Assembly: GCA_948567375.1 (NCBI GenBank)
Contig: OX419758.1
Span: 17,737,001 to 17,801,000 of the forward strand
Length of the DNA: 64,000 nt
Direction: 5' to 3'
Origin: Lunularia cruciata
Taxonomy: Eukaryota; Streptophyta; Marchantiopsida; Lunulariales; Lunulariaceae
Positions 33,640 to 46,027 of the stretch are shown in pieces. The notes under the pieces were generated by a model, which ran no database searches, was not told where the DNA came from, and saw nothing but the letters and a program-made list of their open reading frames with translations. The position numbers and the translations under genes are program-made. Numbering within the stretch: position 1 is the stretch's first letter; each line of letters starts with the position of its first letter.

Positions 33640-33957
33640 ATGGCGAGATCTGGCGTCTCGATCACGCTGGTTCTTTTCATGCTTATATCATGCTCTCTAG
33701 TCTTTGAGCTGAAGAAAGAAGGTATTCCCGGTAGTGACTGGGCAACAATACAATCAGCTTCTTCTTGGATCCGAAATCATACCCAAGAGGTGGTTCAATC
33801 TGTTTCCAGTTACACGTACAGAAGCACAATCATGATGGATTGCGCGTCTGAAATGGGCGGTCGTATTACGACAATTGATTGTCCCCTTCTTTGCACGAAT
33901 TATACCAGGGGACGCAAAACTCTGATCCGATGTCCGACAATACCGAAAATTTGACAC
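33640..33957 (+). CDS. Small secreted cysteine-containing protein, unrecognised
   Basis: 105 codons including stop, encoding a strong signal peptide (MARSGVSITLVLFMLISCSLVFE, cleavage around 22-25) and a mature part of about 80 residues. The mature chain has four Cys (DCASEM, DCPLLC twice, IRCPTI) and two N-glycosylation sequons (NHT, NYT). I do not recognise a family. It could be an apoplastic peptide or the first exon of a larger secreted protein; the downstream sequence has no clear continuation. The signal peptide and codon context (tcATGGC) are the reasons for calling it. Confidence 0.42.
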
Positions 33958-34619
33958 ACGAAATGTTCTGGACAGAAGATAAACTACTCTCGAGCTCTTG
34001 CGCTCATACTTGGACCTGCCGGTATATTGGGGCCTCCATCAAGGGACAGTTAGAGCTGTGTCACTGTAGTTTTCTTTTCGCTGTTGTACTGATATAAAAT
34101 TTCCAATTCGTTAACCACGTATTACAGATTTCAACTGTCCCAGATACAATTTCCATCCTCGTGATCATCACTGCCTATGATTATGGCTTGCGTTATTTCT
34201 TATGTGTTTGTCTGAATGTCGTGCGTTCGCTGGCTCCTGTGTGTACATGTGCATAGCGCTGCGTTGCAATTGCGATGTTACAATCCAAACACTATGTCAA
34301 CAGGAGAAGCCTTACTGTGTTTGGATCGTTATTTGTTTTCTTCAAAGGACGGTTTTCCGAAGTAGAACACACGAGACTGAACTTTCCATAATCAGATTAG
34401 CTACTACCGGTCACTTTTTCATATGAGATCAGACATGTCAACCGGTGCACTGAATCCGGATTAATATTAAGTTTTTGGCCATCTGAAGATTTAAAGTTGG
34501 ATTCCAAAATTAAAACTTTTATTTTTACCAAAACGGGAAATTGGATTTAGATTCTGGATTCATGCTAGAGTTGTATATTAAACTAATATAATTTATAGTA
34601 AAATTTAAATAAATTTATC
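33958..34619. other. Intergenic, no gene seen
   Basis: Likely 3' UTR of the small secreted gene, then AT-rich DNA leading into the inverted repeat. Confidence 0.4.
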
Positions 34620-35620
34620 ATATTAAATATAAGAGGTTTTTTTTAATTTGATTTACCCATTTTGGAATAACATTATCTTGAACTGTTTTTTTGAAAACAA
34701 CATAGATTTTATGTTTATCCACTTATATTACTTTTGCATACATAACTTTCATAGGTTTTCTTAATCAAAGTAGTTCTCTAATTTTTGTAAAATTTATTCA
34801 CCAAGAAAATCCTTATTAAATATTTAACTCAATGTCTAACTACTAATTGAGATCCTTAGCTATCTTGTTATTTGAATATCAAAATTCAATATGGATTAGC
34901 TCAACCATCTAGAATAAGCATTTCTAAGTTAGTGACACTAACAGAGATTTAAGGTTATTGAATCCTATAAAAATCATTTACAATGAACTTTAACTATGTT
35001 CCTCAATGGTTGATTAAAATAAATTTATTAAATTTCTATATTTTAATTAAATTTCTATATATTCATTAACATACATATATAAATATGGAAAAGTTCAATT
35101 ATGTTTGACATAAATATTTGATTTATAATTCTATATTTCAATATAAATCCAATAAAATTTGTGGGAACATGGTTGATCTTACTATATTCATATACACTTA
35201 ATGCATATATAATATTTGACTGTTCTTAATTTTTAATAGAAATAGCTTGAAGTAGCCATTGAGCTAATTGATCAGCCATTGAGAAGAATATAGTTAAAAC
35301 TCATTATAAATTACTCTTATGAGCACTCAACTAGCCTTGTTCAATATTCTTAACTCTTGTAGCTTCACTATGTTATAAATGCTTATTTTAGATAGGTTTT
35401 TGATCCATATCAAATTTTGATACTCAAATAACAAGATAACTAAGTATCTATAGATAGTAGTAAGAATTTGAGCTAAATACTTAATAAGGATTTTCTTGGT
35501 GAATGTATTTTACAAAAATTAAAAGACTTCTTTGGTAAAAATAAAACCCTATGAAATTCATTAATTTGAACTATTCCAAACATCTTAAATTTCATATGAA
35601 AAGCTAGATATTAGATTTTT
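34620..35620. repeat. Large imperfect inverted repeat (foldback-like)
   Basis: The left arm (about 34620-34930) and right arm (about 35360-35620) are reverse complements. Left-arm attcaccaagaaaatcctta pairs with taaggattttcttggtgaat on the right; left tatcttgttatttgaatatc pairs with gatactcaaataacaagata; left agaataagcattt pairs with aaatgcttatttt. The arms are diverged and the loop is about 430 bp. Size and AT-richness suggest a decayed MITE or foldback element. Confidence 0.7.
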
Positions 35621-36149
35621 TTATTTTAAACTTTAGTTTAAGCCATTTAGATACATAGAATGAGATTCTAGACTCCATAATACCTAATTAGACTTATTAA
35701 TTGAATTTAATATTTTGGAGTACATAATTTTAAATGATCTATTAATGAAAAATTATTTTAGTAAATCATGGATTTTACTAGAAAATAAAAAAAATTAATA
35801 AATTAGAGAATAAAAGAAGCATGATATTTTTATATTTATATCTTCTAAATAGAAGTTTAAAGTTTCAATATGGATGTAATATAATGAAATAATGAGTCTC
35901 GTGAAACTCAAAACATCAAACTAAAATTGTATTTAACCTTAGCTAGTTTGCATCTTCTAGTTTGGCTTGTGCAAGAAAATTTAGAGTTATTTGCCTTGAC
36001 ATATAAGGAATATTGATAAGCTTAATTATAACCTTTGCTCTAGATTTCCAGAAGAAGATATAAGCATCTCCCTTAGTACATTCAAGACTTGAACTTCCAT
36101 TATATCTTTGTGTCGTAATATATCTATTTTACATGATTTACGTATATTT
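35621..36149. other. AT-rich, no feature seen
   Basis: No open frame or repeat of note. The boundary with the inverted repeat is approximate. Confidence 0.4.
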
Positions 36150-36561
36150 GCAAATAGGAAGCATTGGAATGGCCCTTTAGATGCAACCATTCTCCAAGTA
36201 CTTTGTGTATAGTTTATAAACACTCTTTCCTTATTGATCAAATCAAGTGTTCTTCGAGCTCGTATACAATCTTTCACAATAATATCTTTGTGTTGTCAAA
36301 TTATCATCATTCTATTCTCAATAATATCTTCCAACAGCCTAAAAGGAGAGTATAATTATTCATTTTCTAGTTCTTCAAGAAGCTTATATGAGACAATTCT
36401 CAAATAAATTTCTTTGTAGTTGATAGACACTTTTTTCCTCTTGATCAAACTAAGTGTTCTTCATATACATACAATCTTTCACAATAAAATCTTCTCTAAG
36501 TCAAATTATGATCATTATACCATCAATAATATCCTCCATCGCCATAAAAGGAAGTGTATAA
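36150..36561 (+). repeat. Tandem duplication, about 207-bp period
   Basis: Two diverged direct copies: about 36150-36355 and 36360-36561. They share blocks such as ttgatcaaa-taagtgttctt, acaatctttcacaataa and tcaataatatc-tcca, ending in aaaagga-agtgtataatt. Confidence 0.65.
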
Positions 36562-37230
36562 TTTTATTTTTTTAGTGGACCAAGAATAATATATCTTGGG
36601 ATTTTCTCATTCTTTAGTAAGCTACATGCAATACATCTTTTGTGACTCCAAGAAAAATGGATATCCTTGTGTATATGATGATGTGGTCTTCATTCCATTG
36701 GGACTTAGCATCATTTGACCTTTTTTGGTCTCACCCTTTCTTGGCTTGATGGGTCTTCCCATCCTTTGTGTTTTCTAGGTGGTCTCCCTTCTCTTCACTC
36801 TAGTATCATAGATTGTATTATGTCAAACATTAATCTTCTAACTTTCTTTTTGCTTTCATGTCCCAAGTACTACTTGGAGATTGAAATGGTGTATGCACTT
36901 TCTTCCTATATGCAATAAAATATTATAGGTTTTGGTATTGCTTCACATCAAAGTCCCCTTTAACATCTCTTTAAGTGCTTGATATAGTACCAAAGGTAAA
37001 GGTATCATCTATACAAAATGTACATTGACCACAACTTTACACATAAGTTTTTGGAAATTATCATATAAAAAAAGTCATCTTGGAAGTATAATACTTCCTT
37101 TTCCCCGAAGACCTACCTTCTACAAGTAACCAAGGCATGTTGTACTCCTCTCACTTGGAAATTTGTAATATTCACTTGCATAAGAAAGCAAAAGGAAATT
37201 GGAGAAGATTTACTAGGCATCTTATGCATG

Positions 37231-37561
37231 ATCTTCACAACATAAGACTTATAAAATAAACGTCCTACGTTACATGAATGAAGAACTACTGTTGTTAGCT
37301 TTGCATTAAATATCTCAATAAGGAGTTTGATTAGATTAGGATATAATCTTTAACATAAGACTCATTAAAAAGAACTTCCTAGATGAAGGGATAATTACTC
37401 TTATTAGCTTTTATTATATATATGAACAAGGATTTGCATTAGCTCAGGTAAATAATCTTCAACATAAGACTTATTAAAAGTATCTTCCTCCGTAGAGAAA
37501 GAATTACTCTTATTATCTTTGTATTGAAAATCTCAACAAGGAGTTTCATAAAAGTAGGATT
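37231..37561 (+). repeat. Three tandem copies of a ~110-bp unit
   Basis: Units begin atctt-aacataagact at 37231, 37346 and 37454. Each continues with a gtcttcct/acttcct block, an actcttattagctttt block and a caa-aaggagttt block. They are diverged and non-coding. Confidence 0.65.
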
Positions 37562-39101
37562 ATCCCTATTAATAAGAGGTATATTTGGAGAGAAAATCAT
37601 CAATCATCTTATGAATATGACCAACCATAAGCAAGCAATCTTAGTAGTAAAAAAAATTCTTTAGCAACAAATTTACTCATAAACACCATCACAAACAAAC
37701 TCTTATTATCTTTTGCCGAGTGAACTAAATGAGTACATGTTGAGGTATAAGATTAAATTCAATTGTCCTTGCCTCTACTTCATCTTAATTTGCACACAAA
37801 TGTATAATATAAAAAATTATCAAAAATACTTTCTTGGTATAGTCCAAAATTAGTGAATAGGTTAATAAATATGCTTAATTGGCTCCTTTTATATCTTACC
37901 TTAATAGAACCATTGATGTATTTTATAGCGATTATCAATCCAATACTTAAATAAATTATAGTATGTATGCATTTAAATATAATGGAGTTGTTATAAAAAT
38001 ACATCTAATCATATAACTAGAATTTTAATACAACTATAATGGAACTTGAATTTCATATCAAGTCAAACATTTTATTTCTTATGATGTATGAATGTCTGAA
38101 TTTTTATTATAGAGTATGAACATGAGAAAAGCACTATTTATTTTCTACTACTAAACAATGCTGAAATCAGATTCTAAAATTCTAAAGTTATAAAGCTTTC
38201 TCTAACATATCCAAAATATAAAAGGTGAAATGACATAAAAATTGCAACTTACTTTACATAAAATGAACATTAAAAATAAATTAAAGCTCTTCAAGTTGTA
38301 ATAAGGAGCTTCTCAACAGACCAACCAATATAATTTTGATCTATTTTGAGGATGTTCATATAGAATTTACTTATTATAAATCCTTTTGTCAAAGGCCTGG
38401 AACAAGGATGATCTATAGTTTTTCATCACCTAATATATAGTATTTGAGTATATTTTGGACCTTGGATATATTTTTATATTAATATATTTAAAATTAATAT
38501 TTTCCACTTGATTTGAAATAGGAGAAAAAAAGAAATTTAAGATATTCCCATATTGTAATTTTATCTCTCTATAAGGACATTACATTTTAATTAAAAAAAA
38601 TACAAGGAAACCATATAATTTGTAACATTGTGTATTTGCATATGAGTATCATTTTTCTTTGCCTCTTTAAAATTCCGCTTAAGAATTTGTACTTTGCTAA
38701 AATTCCAAAATTTTACAAAAAATAAAACGATGTCTTACAAGCTAATTTAGCTCATGGTTATTACATATATTCTTCAGATATAATAATAATATTTTAAATA
38801 AAAATAGCATTCAAGAATGCTATATTTTTTAATTTGCATTGTTTCATACAAATATTTTACTAGTATCAAATGCACAATAATCCGTTGTTCTAATAAATGT
38901 GACTTCTTAACACTATTTTATAATAAAGAAAATTATCTTATTTTACCTATGCTCTAGATCTTTTTTTCAACTCCAACACTTAATTATCTAAAAAGGAAAT
39001 TAATCTTGTAACTTTCATTACATAGTCATACTCCCTTGAGTTAACTCTCAACTTAAAGTATCCAATAAATGACTCTTTTTGATGCTATAAATGTATGAAA
39101 A

Positions 39102-39105
<4 letters not shown>
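37562..39105. other. AT-rich intergenic DNA
   Basis: No open frame, RNA gene or repeat that I can support. Confidence 0.45.

Positions 39106-39175
<70 letters not shown>
39106..39175 (+). repeat. (CT)n(TA)n microsatellite
   Basis: A short CT run passes directly into about 33 uninterrupted TA units. Confidence 0.95.
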
Positions 39176-39177
<2 letters not shown>

Positions 39178-42100
39178 ATTTTGCTCAAAGGGTCCAATTA
39201 TAACACATTGATCATAATAGTAATCAAACCAATCCTCCTCCATAAAACATAAGTTATATAAAGCTAAAAATTAGCTAATTAATTTTATTAGATATTATAA
39301 TGAAGCATAATAAAATATTCAATTTTTTCTTCTACATCTCAAAAGAAAATTCTACATGCATGTGAGATAAAATTTTAAACTATTCAATGGTGATTAGCCA
39401 CACACCAAAATCACCCCTATGAAAACAAGCATATAAACATGTTTTAATGAACTTTAATAAAGGGATGTGATTACATACAATTGTCCTATCAACAAAATAT
39501 AGAGTTAGAATTGCAGAGCATGATTTGAAATTATTAACATTATTATCTATACCAAAATTGGTGAAGCAAAGTGCAATCAAATTGTTTTATCACAAGATAC
39601 CATGCACTCGCAAGGATTTTTTAAGTCCATAAGTATACAATTTAGGTGGCATACCATATCTATTTTAGGTGATTTAGCTACATGAAAGCTATCTTGATGT
39701 GTACTGGATGGATGTACAAATTTTGATGTGCTACTAGAGCAAGAATCAAACATAAATACTAGATTTGTACAAAAGGTGAACTTTGATGTACATATATCAT
39801 TGAGCTAAAAAGAAAGCCTTTATTATTATTAATACTCCTTTTGTTTTTAGCTTAATTTGAAATATCTATTTGCTGGTAGTTAGTTGGCCACCTAGGTGTA
39901 AGGAAGTAAGAATCAAGATACCATTTTGGTCATGAGAGCAAAGCTTATCCCCATAGTTTGTTGTAAGTGCTAGGCATATGAGGAGCTTAATGTAGCTTTG
40001 TATGTAATAGGTTCCATCCAAATTGGAGCAAGTTACGTAAATAGAATTTTATGTTGGTTCTTATGCTTGTTGTGGATAAGCATATTAATATCATAATTCT
40101 CACAAAGGTCTCACAATGGTGTGCCTTCATTATTATGGTGTGTATATCACAAAAAGGAAGGAGAGTTGGGAGCTCATGGAAATGTCTTGGGAATTGTATG
40201 TAGTGTCTTAAGACTCAAATGGTCAAGTCTCACAAGACTTGTATTGTTGATTAATTGAGTCATTGAGACTTATGTGAGGGGGTTCTGTGGTGAGAATGGC
40301 TAATTGTGTAGGATATGTTGACTAAGATCAGCAAGTACCTATGGTATTTGGTCTATTAAAGGGGAATTAAGTGCATATAAGAGCATAAAAACACATGGGT
40401 GTATATAAAGGATTATTTAGGTCAACCACTAAAGACAAAAATGGGAAGAAACACTCTATGGTACACTAAGTACCTAGAGAAAATGGATAATATTTCCACT
40501 ATTGATGGTATGGTGTGAGTAGGGGAGTGTGTGATGCTAATTTTTTTAGGTGGAGTTGATGAAGGTTGGAAGGAAGCAACTTGGAAGTGTGCTTGTGCAT
40601 GTAGTGTTGGTGGTGTTATAGCATGTGGTGAAATAGATTTAAGTGGACCAATATAAGTATTAAAAGAAGGTTTTAGATTATTAGTCCTCATATGTGTCCA
40701 GATTTGTTTGAGAATTAAAAGGAGATAGTAGGGTGTGCTTTCCAATGGAGAAGATGTGAAAATAAGGTACAACCAAGGACACAAAGATGACATAAATCAT
40801 CTTGATTGTTAAACTAAAGTTCAATTATGAAGAGGATGGTAAAATAGTTTTAGGTGTGCATTGATTTGCAAACAAAAATAGTACCAAGCCTGCCTCTCAC
40901 CCAAGGATACCTCTAATGGTAATTTTATCTGCACCAAGTCATAGAAGGAAGGGAGATTTTCTACTGTGCACCATTAAGGATAATAACTAAAAAGGAACTC
41001 TCAAATCTCTCATCCTCTCTTCAAGTCGCTCATTGCCTCCATATCCCAACCTCCTCCAAAATGATATCCAAGGTGAAGTATTCCTTTGAAAGTAATTATT
41101 CATACCTATCAAAGGGAACTCTAGACTTAGAGGTTCCTCCTAGTTCAACACCATAATATTGAGATTCTCAAATAGAAGAATCTCACACTTATTATCAACT
41201 AGAGGTAGTTTTCACAAAGCCTCATTCTCCTAGTTCCATGTTTCAATTTTACAAAAAGTGGATTGATCTCATTTCCTAAGCCTCTCTTTATATACACACG
41301 ATAATTACTATTAAGTGTTTTGGTGACCCTATAAATCCTTAATTTTTCTAAATTACCCTAGGTAATGAAACCTTGGTCAATGGGCCATCCATCATAGAGG
41401 TTTTTGGCCTTACATGCCTCCTATTCAAAGCTTCTAAGCATATTTTCTAAGGATATAGTACCTTTAATAAAATATATTCTAAAGTCGAGTAAAATATCCC
41501 TAACATGACCTACTTCCACTACCAAAGTCACCTAACTTGGTAAAGGAAAGAGTTTGACACTTCTATATACAAGGTCAATTTGACCATAAAAAGTACAAGA
41601 TGGATAACATACTCCAGTAATTTCTAAAATAAAATTCCAAAAGATTCTAATAGAATCGAATAAATTCCCTAGGGGGCTTATTGAGTTTCCAATAATAAAA
41701 TTGTGGATCCCTCCCCTGATTCAGCCAGACTAGCTTAGTTAGAGATATCTATAACTTAGCTAGCTGTGACTATCACAAATCTACCAAAATGTCTCTAGTA
41801 ACTAATATGATCTGAATAGCCTTAATAGTAATATGTGGCATATATAATAGCTTTTCAACATAAGGGCCTTGATAATTCTGATTCAGGCAACATATAATGA
41901 TTAATGTTTGGAATTGGGTACTCATTTGTTTCAAACACTCCATTCTTTTGTGGTTTGCATTGTTTCTTGTTTTATAAGTCTCTGCGCGCCGTGGAGTGTA
42001 CAACAGGGGTTTCAGTTTTATAGAGTGAAATTTTTAATGGGTAGAGCATCGAGCATTGAGTACCCGTAAATTTTTCGTTTTTAAGAATCAATGGTCACAT

Positions 42101-43645
42101 AAATCTGATTACGGACAGAGGAAAGGTTTTATGGGAAGAGGGGGGTCAGTTTTATGGTTCGACTATTCATTAGTGACCACTTATGGACTAGACTAGATGA
42201 GATGTCAACGTTTACTTGACATTTAGCCAAACATACAATACTACGGGATCACAAGAGAGGAAGTCAATGAAGTATCGAGTTTTTGAAATGATCTCTCCTT
42301 GCTCCACAGAAGGTGATGACAAAAGTGTTGAATGGAGGAAGACAGAAGTGTTCCAACTAAGCTTACGTGCACACTTTCAAATGCAAATCTCTCTATGAGC
42401 TTTTAAGATTTAAGGATACGCGTAAAATCCTACAACCCCGTAGATATTTTTCACGTCAGGAAAAGCATGACCCATAAAATATTTACAATTGTAGGTATTT
42501 TATTTCATGAATTTCTTTTGAAATTTACAAATAATACCCAAAAAAGAATTTAATACCCATAAACATTCTATGGATACCATTAAAAAACAGAAAATCCTAA
42601 ACCGGAACCCCCGACGTGTATTAAAGGCTATGGAAAGATACTTGCAGCTTCCATCAGAACGTAATATCTTCAAGTTGCGGCCAATCTGACGTTCCGTCTG
42701 ATAGTGATAATCTTTGGAGATATCAAAACAATCACTCTTTCTTTCTCTTTCTAATAATATGTCAAAAATAATTATCAATTATGTCATGAAGTATTCAAAG
42801 CCGGACAAGGTTGAAGGAGTAATTCGACCACTTAGGTTGGTTGGAATGTACTGATCCCACGGGTGTAGATGCACCACACTTATTGCTATTTTGGGAAATT
42901 AATTCGCGTTTGTTCCCCAAATTCACATGTATTGCAAGTATGGTCTTTTATTTTCTTCAAGTTGAGGCCACAAACTGGACCTTCATCATTTAGTGTCGAG
43001 AGCTAAAAGTTCTATACACTAGAAGCGAAAAGAACGGTAAAAGTGATTACTGAAAATTTTTGAGAAACATAAAAAGAGTACTTAAAATAAGAATGTGGTA
43101 ATTACGAGGTACGGATATCCCTTAAGATTATAGACATTGGGAGTGAAGAGACCTGTAAAGTTTATTATGGTTAATTTTATGATATTCCAAACAATTAATC
43201 AAAACAAAAACGTCATAATTTACGGGAATAGATTGGATACAGTATTTTCATGGATCACCTTACTATATACCCATAAATTTGTTAGAATTACCTTTAAAAC
43301 CACTTCAGGAAATCGGGAATCCGAAAGGTTCCAATTGAAACACCCTACTAATAATCTCCATGATACCTTTTGACGATTATATTCCCGCATATTTTTGTAT
43401 AAAGTTTCAAGGCTCGATGTTTAGTTATCTCACCGTTGAAAAACATCCATCAGCCCTCCCTAGACCTTTTCAATTCTGTGACCCCCTCCGTGACTCTCCA
43501 TGAACGAGTGTGCCACTATGCTTCAATAGGCACAAATATGCTCAATTAGCGCCCGTCACTTCTTGGAATTTGGTATTGCTGTTATCATGACGCCTGTTAT
43601 GGCAATAATATAGAGAGCTCTCGAGCTAGTCCCAGAGAGAAAAAT
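39176..43645. other. AT-rich intergenic DNA, no gene seen
   Basis: The longest frame (40422-40793, minus) has a Ser/Thr/Pro/Ile-rich composition with no domain and no homologous feel, so it is not called. From 42000 the composition is slightly more balanced but frames remain short. Confidence 0.5.
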
Positions 43646-43916
43646 CAATATTTTGGTCCTGCTCAAGCGAGCTATATGGTTTTCTTTAATTCGATATACA
43701 AATCTGCAAGTACAGACGATGTCAAATGGCGGAGCGATGAGATATCTCTCAAGAAGTCTCCCAATAGAACAATCGGGTAAACCTGTAGGTACTGGCCGTT
43801 GAGTTTATCAATGTTTTGGGCTCTGCCTCAAACGAGCTATATGTTTTCCAATAACACAATCCGCAAGTATAGCCGATCTGAAATGGGGGAGCAATTAGAT
43901 ATCTCTCAAGAAGCTT
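43646..43916 (+). repeat. Direct repeat, two ~110-bp copies 163 bp apart
   Basis: Copy 1 (43646-43759) and copy 2 (43809-43916) both run from caat-ttttgg through cgagctatatg and gcaagta-ag-cgat to atatctctcaagaag. They are diverged by substitutions and small indels. Confidence 0.75.
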
Positions 43917-44378
43917 CAAGATTATAGATTTCACAACGCGGGACCTAGGAACGTCCGTAATCAGATTATTTCCAATCTGAATTGTTCTCAACCACTTAAG
44001 CAAAAGTTTTGATTGAATGAAGAGTTTCATTTGATAGAAAATGGAGTAGTTTTGTTATGTCTCCTTAGCCGCACGTCGTGAAATCTATAATTCTGAAGTT
44101 TCTTGAAGAATCTGTAATTACTCCTCAATTTCACATAAACTCATAGGCCCATACTAGGAGATTTATATATTATGTTACTGGGAGAATGATTGGTTGCTTA
44201 GCAAAACCAATGCACACAATTTCTCTTCGTGAGTTGCTCGAAAGCTCTCCTGTTTCTCACAACAACAAGAATCATCTAGGTGACGGACAATACCAGACAG
44301 GATCGCGTGAACTTATATTTGGGTAAATAGGATTCTTCCCAACACTACAATGCCTTTGCAAGTCTTTGCTCTTTGTTG

Positions 44379-44639
44379 CTCGTCGCCGCCCGTAGCCACT
44401 CAATGGTGCCCGTAGTCACTCGTTGGCACCCAAAGCCGCTGGTAGTCGCTTGTTGCCACAGGTAGTTGCTCGATAATGACTTAACTTAGTAATGTGTTAA
44501 TTTAGGATTAAATGGGATTTTGCTCGTTGTTGCTAGTCGTTGCTCTTAGCCGCACGGAGCCTCTCGAAGGCGGCCGTAGCCGCTCATTGCTGCTGGTAGT
44601 TGCTTGTTGCCGCTGGTAGCCACTTGACAACGCCCGTTG
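44379..44639 (+). repeat. Degenerate 20-bp tandem array in two blocks
   Basis: Block 1 (44379-44478) and block 2 (44523-44639) consist of 20-bp units close to CTCGTTGCCGCTGGTAGCCG, for example ctcgtcgccgcccgtagcca and cttgttgccgctggtagcca. About ten units are visible, one cut to 10 bp. The two blocks are separated by 44 bp of AT-rich spacer. It is a GC-rich island in AT-rich DNA, and the 20-bp period excludes a coding repeat. Confidence 0.75.
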
Positions 44640-45213
44640 ATTTTGCATCCAAATGTGAGCCTACATTACAATCAGGTTCTTGATCTCCTTTTGCTAAACT
44701 TTTGTTGCACTTTTGGAGTAAAATTCCTTGACCTCCAATTAATTTCATGGTGGCCGCAAGACAATGGAAATCACTTTTCCATAACTCGCACTATCTCTTT
44801 TTCCGCACGAATCTATGGAAATGAATCACCACACCACTACAAAACTACAAAACCCATAGGTTTAGTTTACTAATAGGAGCTTTGCACGAAGCATTTGCAT
44901 TTGCAAATGGTGAATTTGAATTTGAATAGTTGAGAGTGGCATTTTGGATCTGTCAAAAGAATTCATAAATCATACTCTAAGAATCACCCACCAAGAAAAC
45001 ATAGAAACTCTCTCAAGAAGCCATATCATCTCTTTTGACAATCGTTTACTATTGCAATCCTAAACATCTATAATATAGTGCCTGATTTTTATAAATGAAC
45101 ACAAATTGCATGTGATATACTGTAAAACAATTTACGAAGCGTTCATTTATTAGCACCTCATCTCCTTATAGAGTTCACAAAAAATAGTTACAAAATTTGT
45201 TATTTATCATGTT

Positions 45214-45353
45214 GACATCCATCAAAACTATTTTTGAACCTTCTAGTGTTTATAATTGGAGATGGTGAACATGTGTCTATAATTAGGAATTGCAGACATC
45301 CATCAAAACTATTTCTGAAACTCCCTAGTGTTTATAATTGGAGATGGTGAACA
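45214..45353 (+). repeat. Short direct duplication (58-59 bp)
   Basis: Copies at 45214-45271 and 45295-45353 share gacatccatcaaaactattt and tagtgtttataattggagat plus ggtgaaca, with three or four differences. They are separated by 23 bp. Confidence 0.88.
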
Positions 45354-46004
45354 ATCACTCCTCAACACTCTTAGACTATGTTATAGTATTCTTTGTTTCT
45401 ATCTTCCAGATGCCAGGTGCTGCGTTTGGAGTCAAAATCCATTTCAATTTTGCTAGGATGTTCTTCACCCATATCCAAAATTTCTAAACAAACCCTCGTC
45501 CAAAAGTTTCAAATAAGCAAAATTCCTAGAGAACTTGACTTGGGTTCTTGCAAGAATGACCCGCATGACAATCGAGATCATTTTGATGAAATTCTCAATC
45601 ATCGGAGTGGATGCAGCACACGATCTTGAGATCTCAAGACGGACGCTCACTTGAAGGCTGGGGAGGGTGAAAATTTATCGTGGAAGTGTGTGATCACATT
45701 CCAAAAAATTTATACTTGGGAAGTGCTTCAACTAAACTCCATCTCGTCAGTTTTGAATAATGACTTCTCCATCACCACAACTTTGAGCAATTTTTTTTAC
45801 ATTTGGCACCCGTCGTCTTGATAGCTTTACGTCGATAACTCGCTAATTACGGTGAATGTGACGACACCCCTTACAAAGAAAGAAGCTTATGAGGTCCAGA
45901 TGTTCTGATTTGATTTACAATAGGTTCCTAATGCCCATTTGGGCCTTTGGTACAAATTCATATGGTTATACATGATCACGTTCTAGAGAAGATTATGAAT
46001 GTTG

Positions 46005-46027
46005 CCCCCCCCCCCCCCCCCCCCCCC
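46005..46027 (+). repeat. Poly-C tract, 23 bases
   Basis: An uninterrupted run of 23 C. The true length may differ because long homopolymers are prone to sequencing error. Confidence 0.9.

Noticed and set aside
40422-40793. 123-codon minus-strand frame
   Set aside because: Low-complexity Ser/Thr/Pro/Ile composition, no signal peptide or domain, and AT-rich context typical of chance frames.
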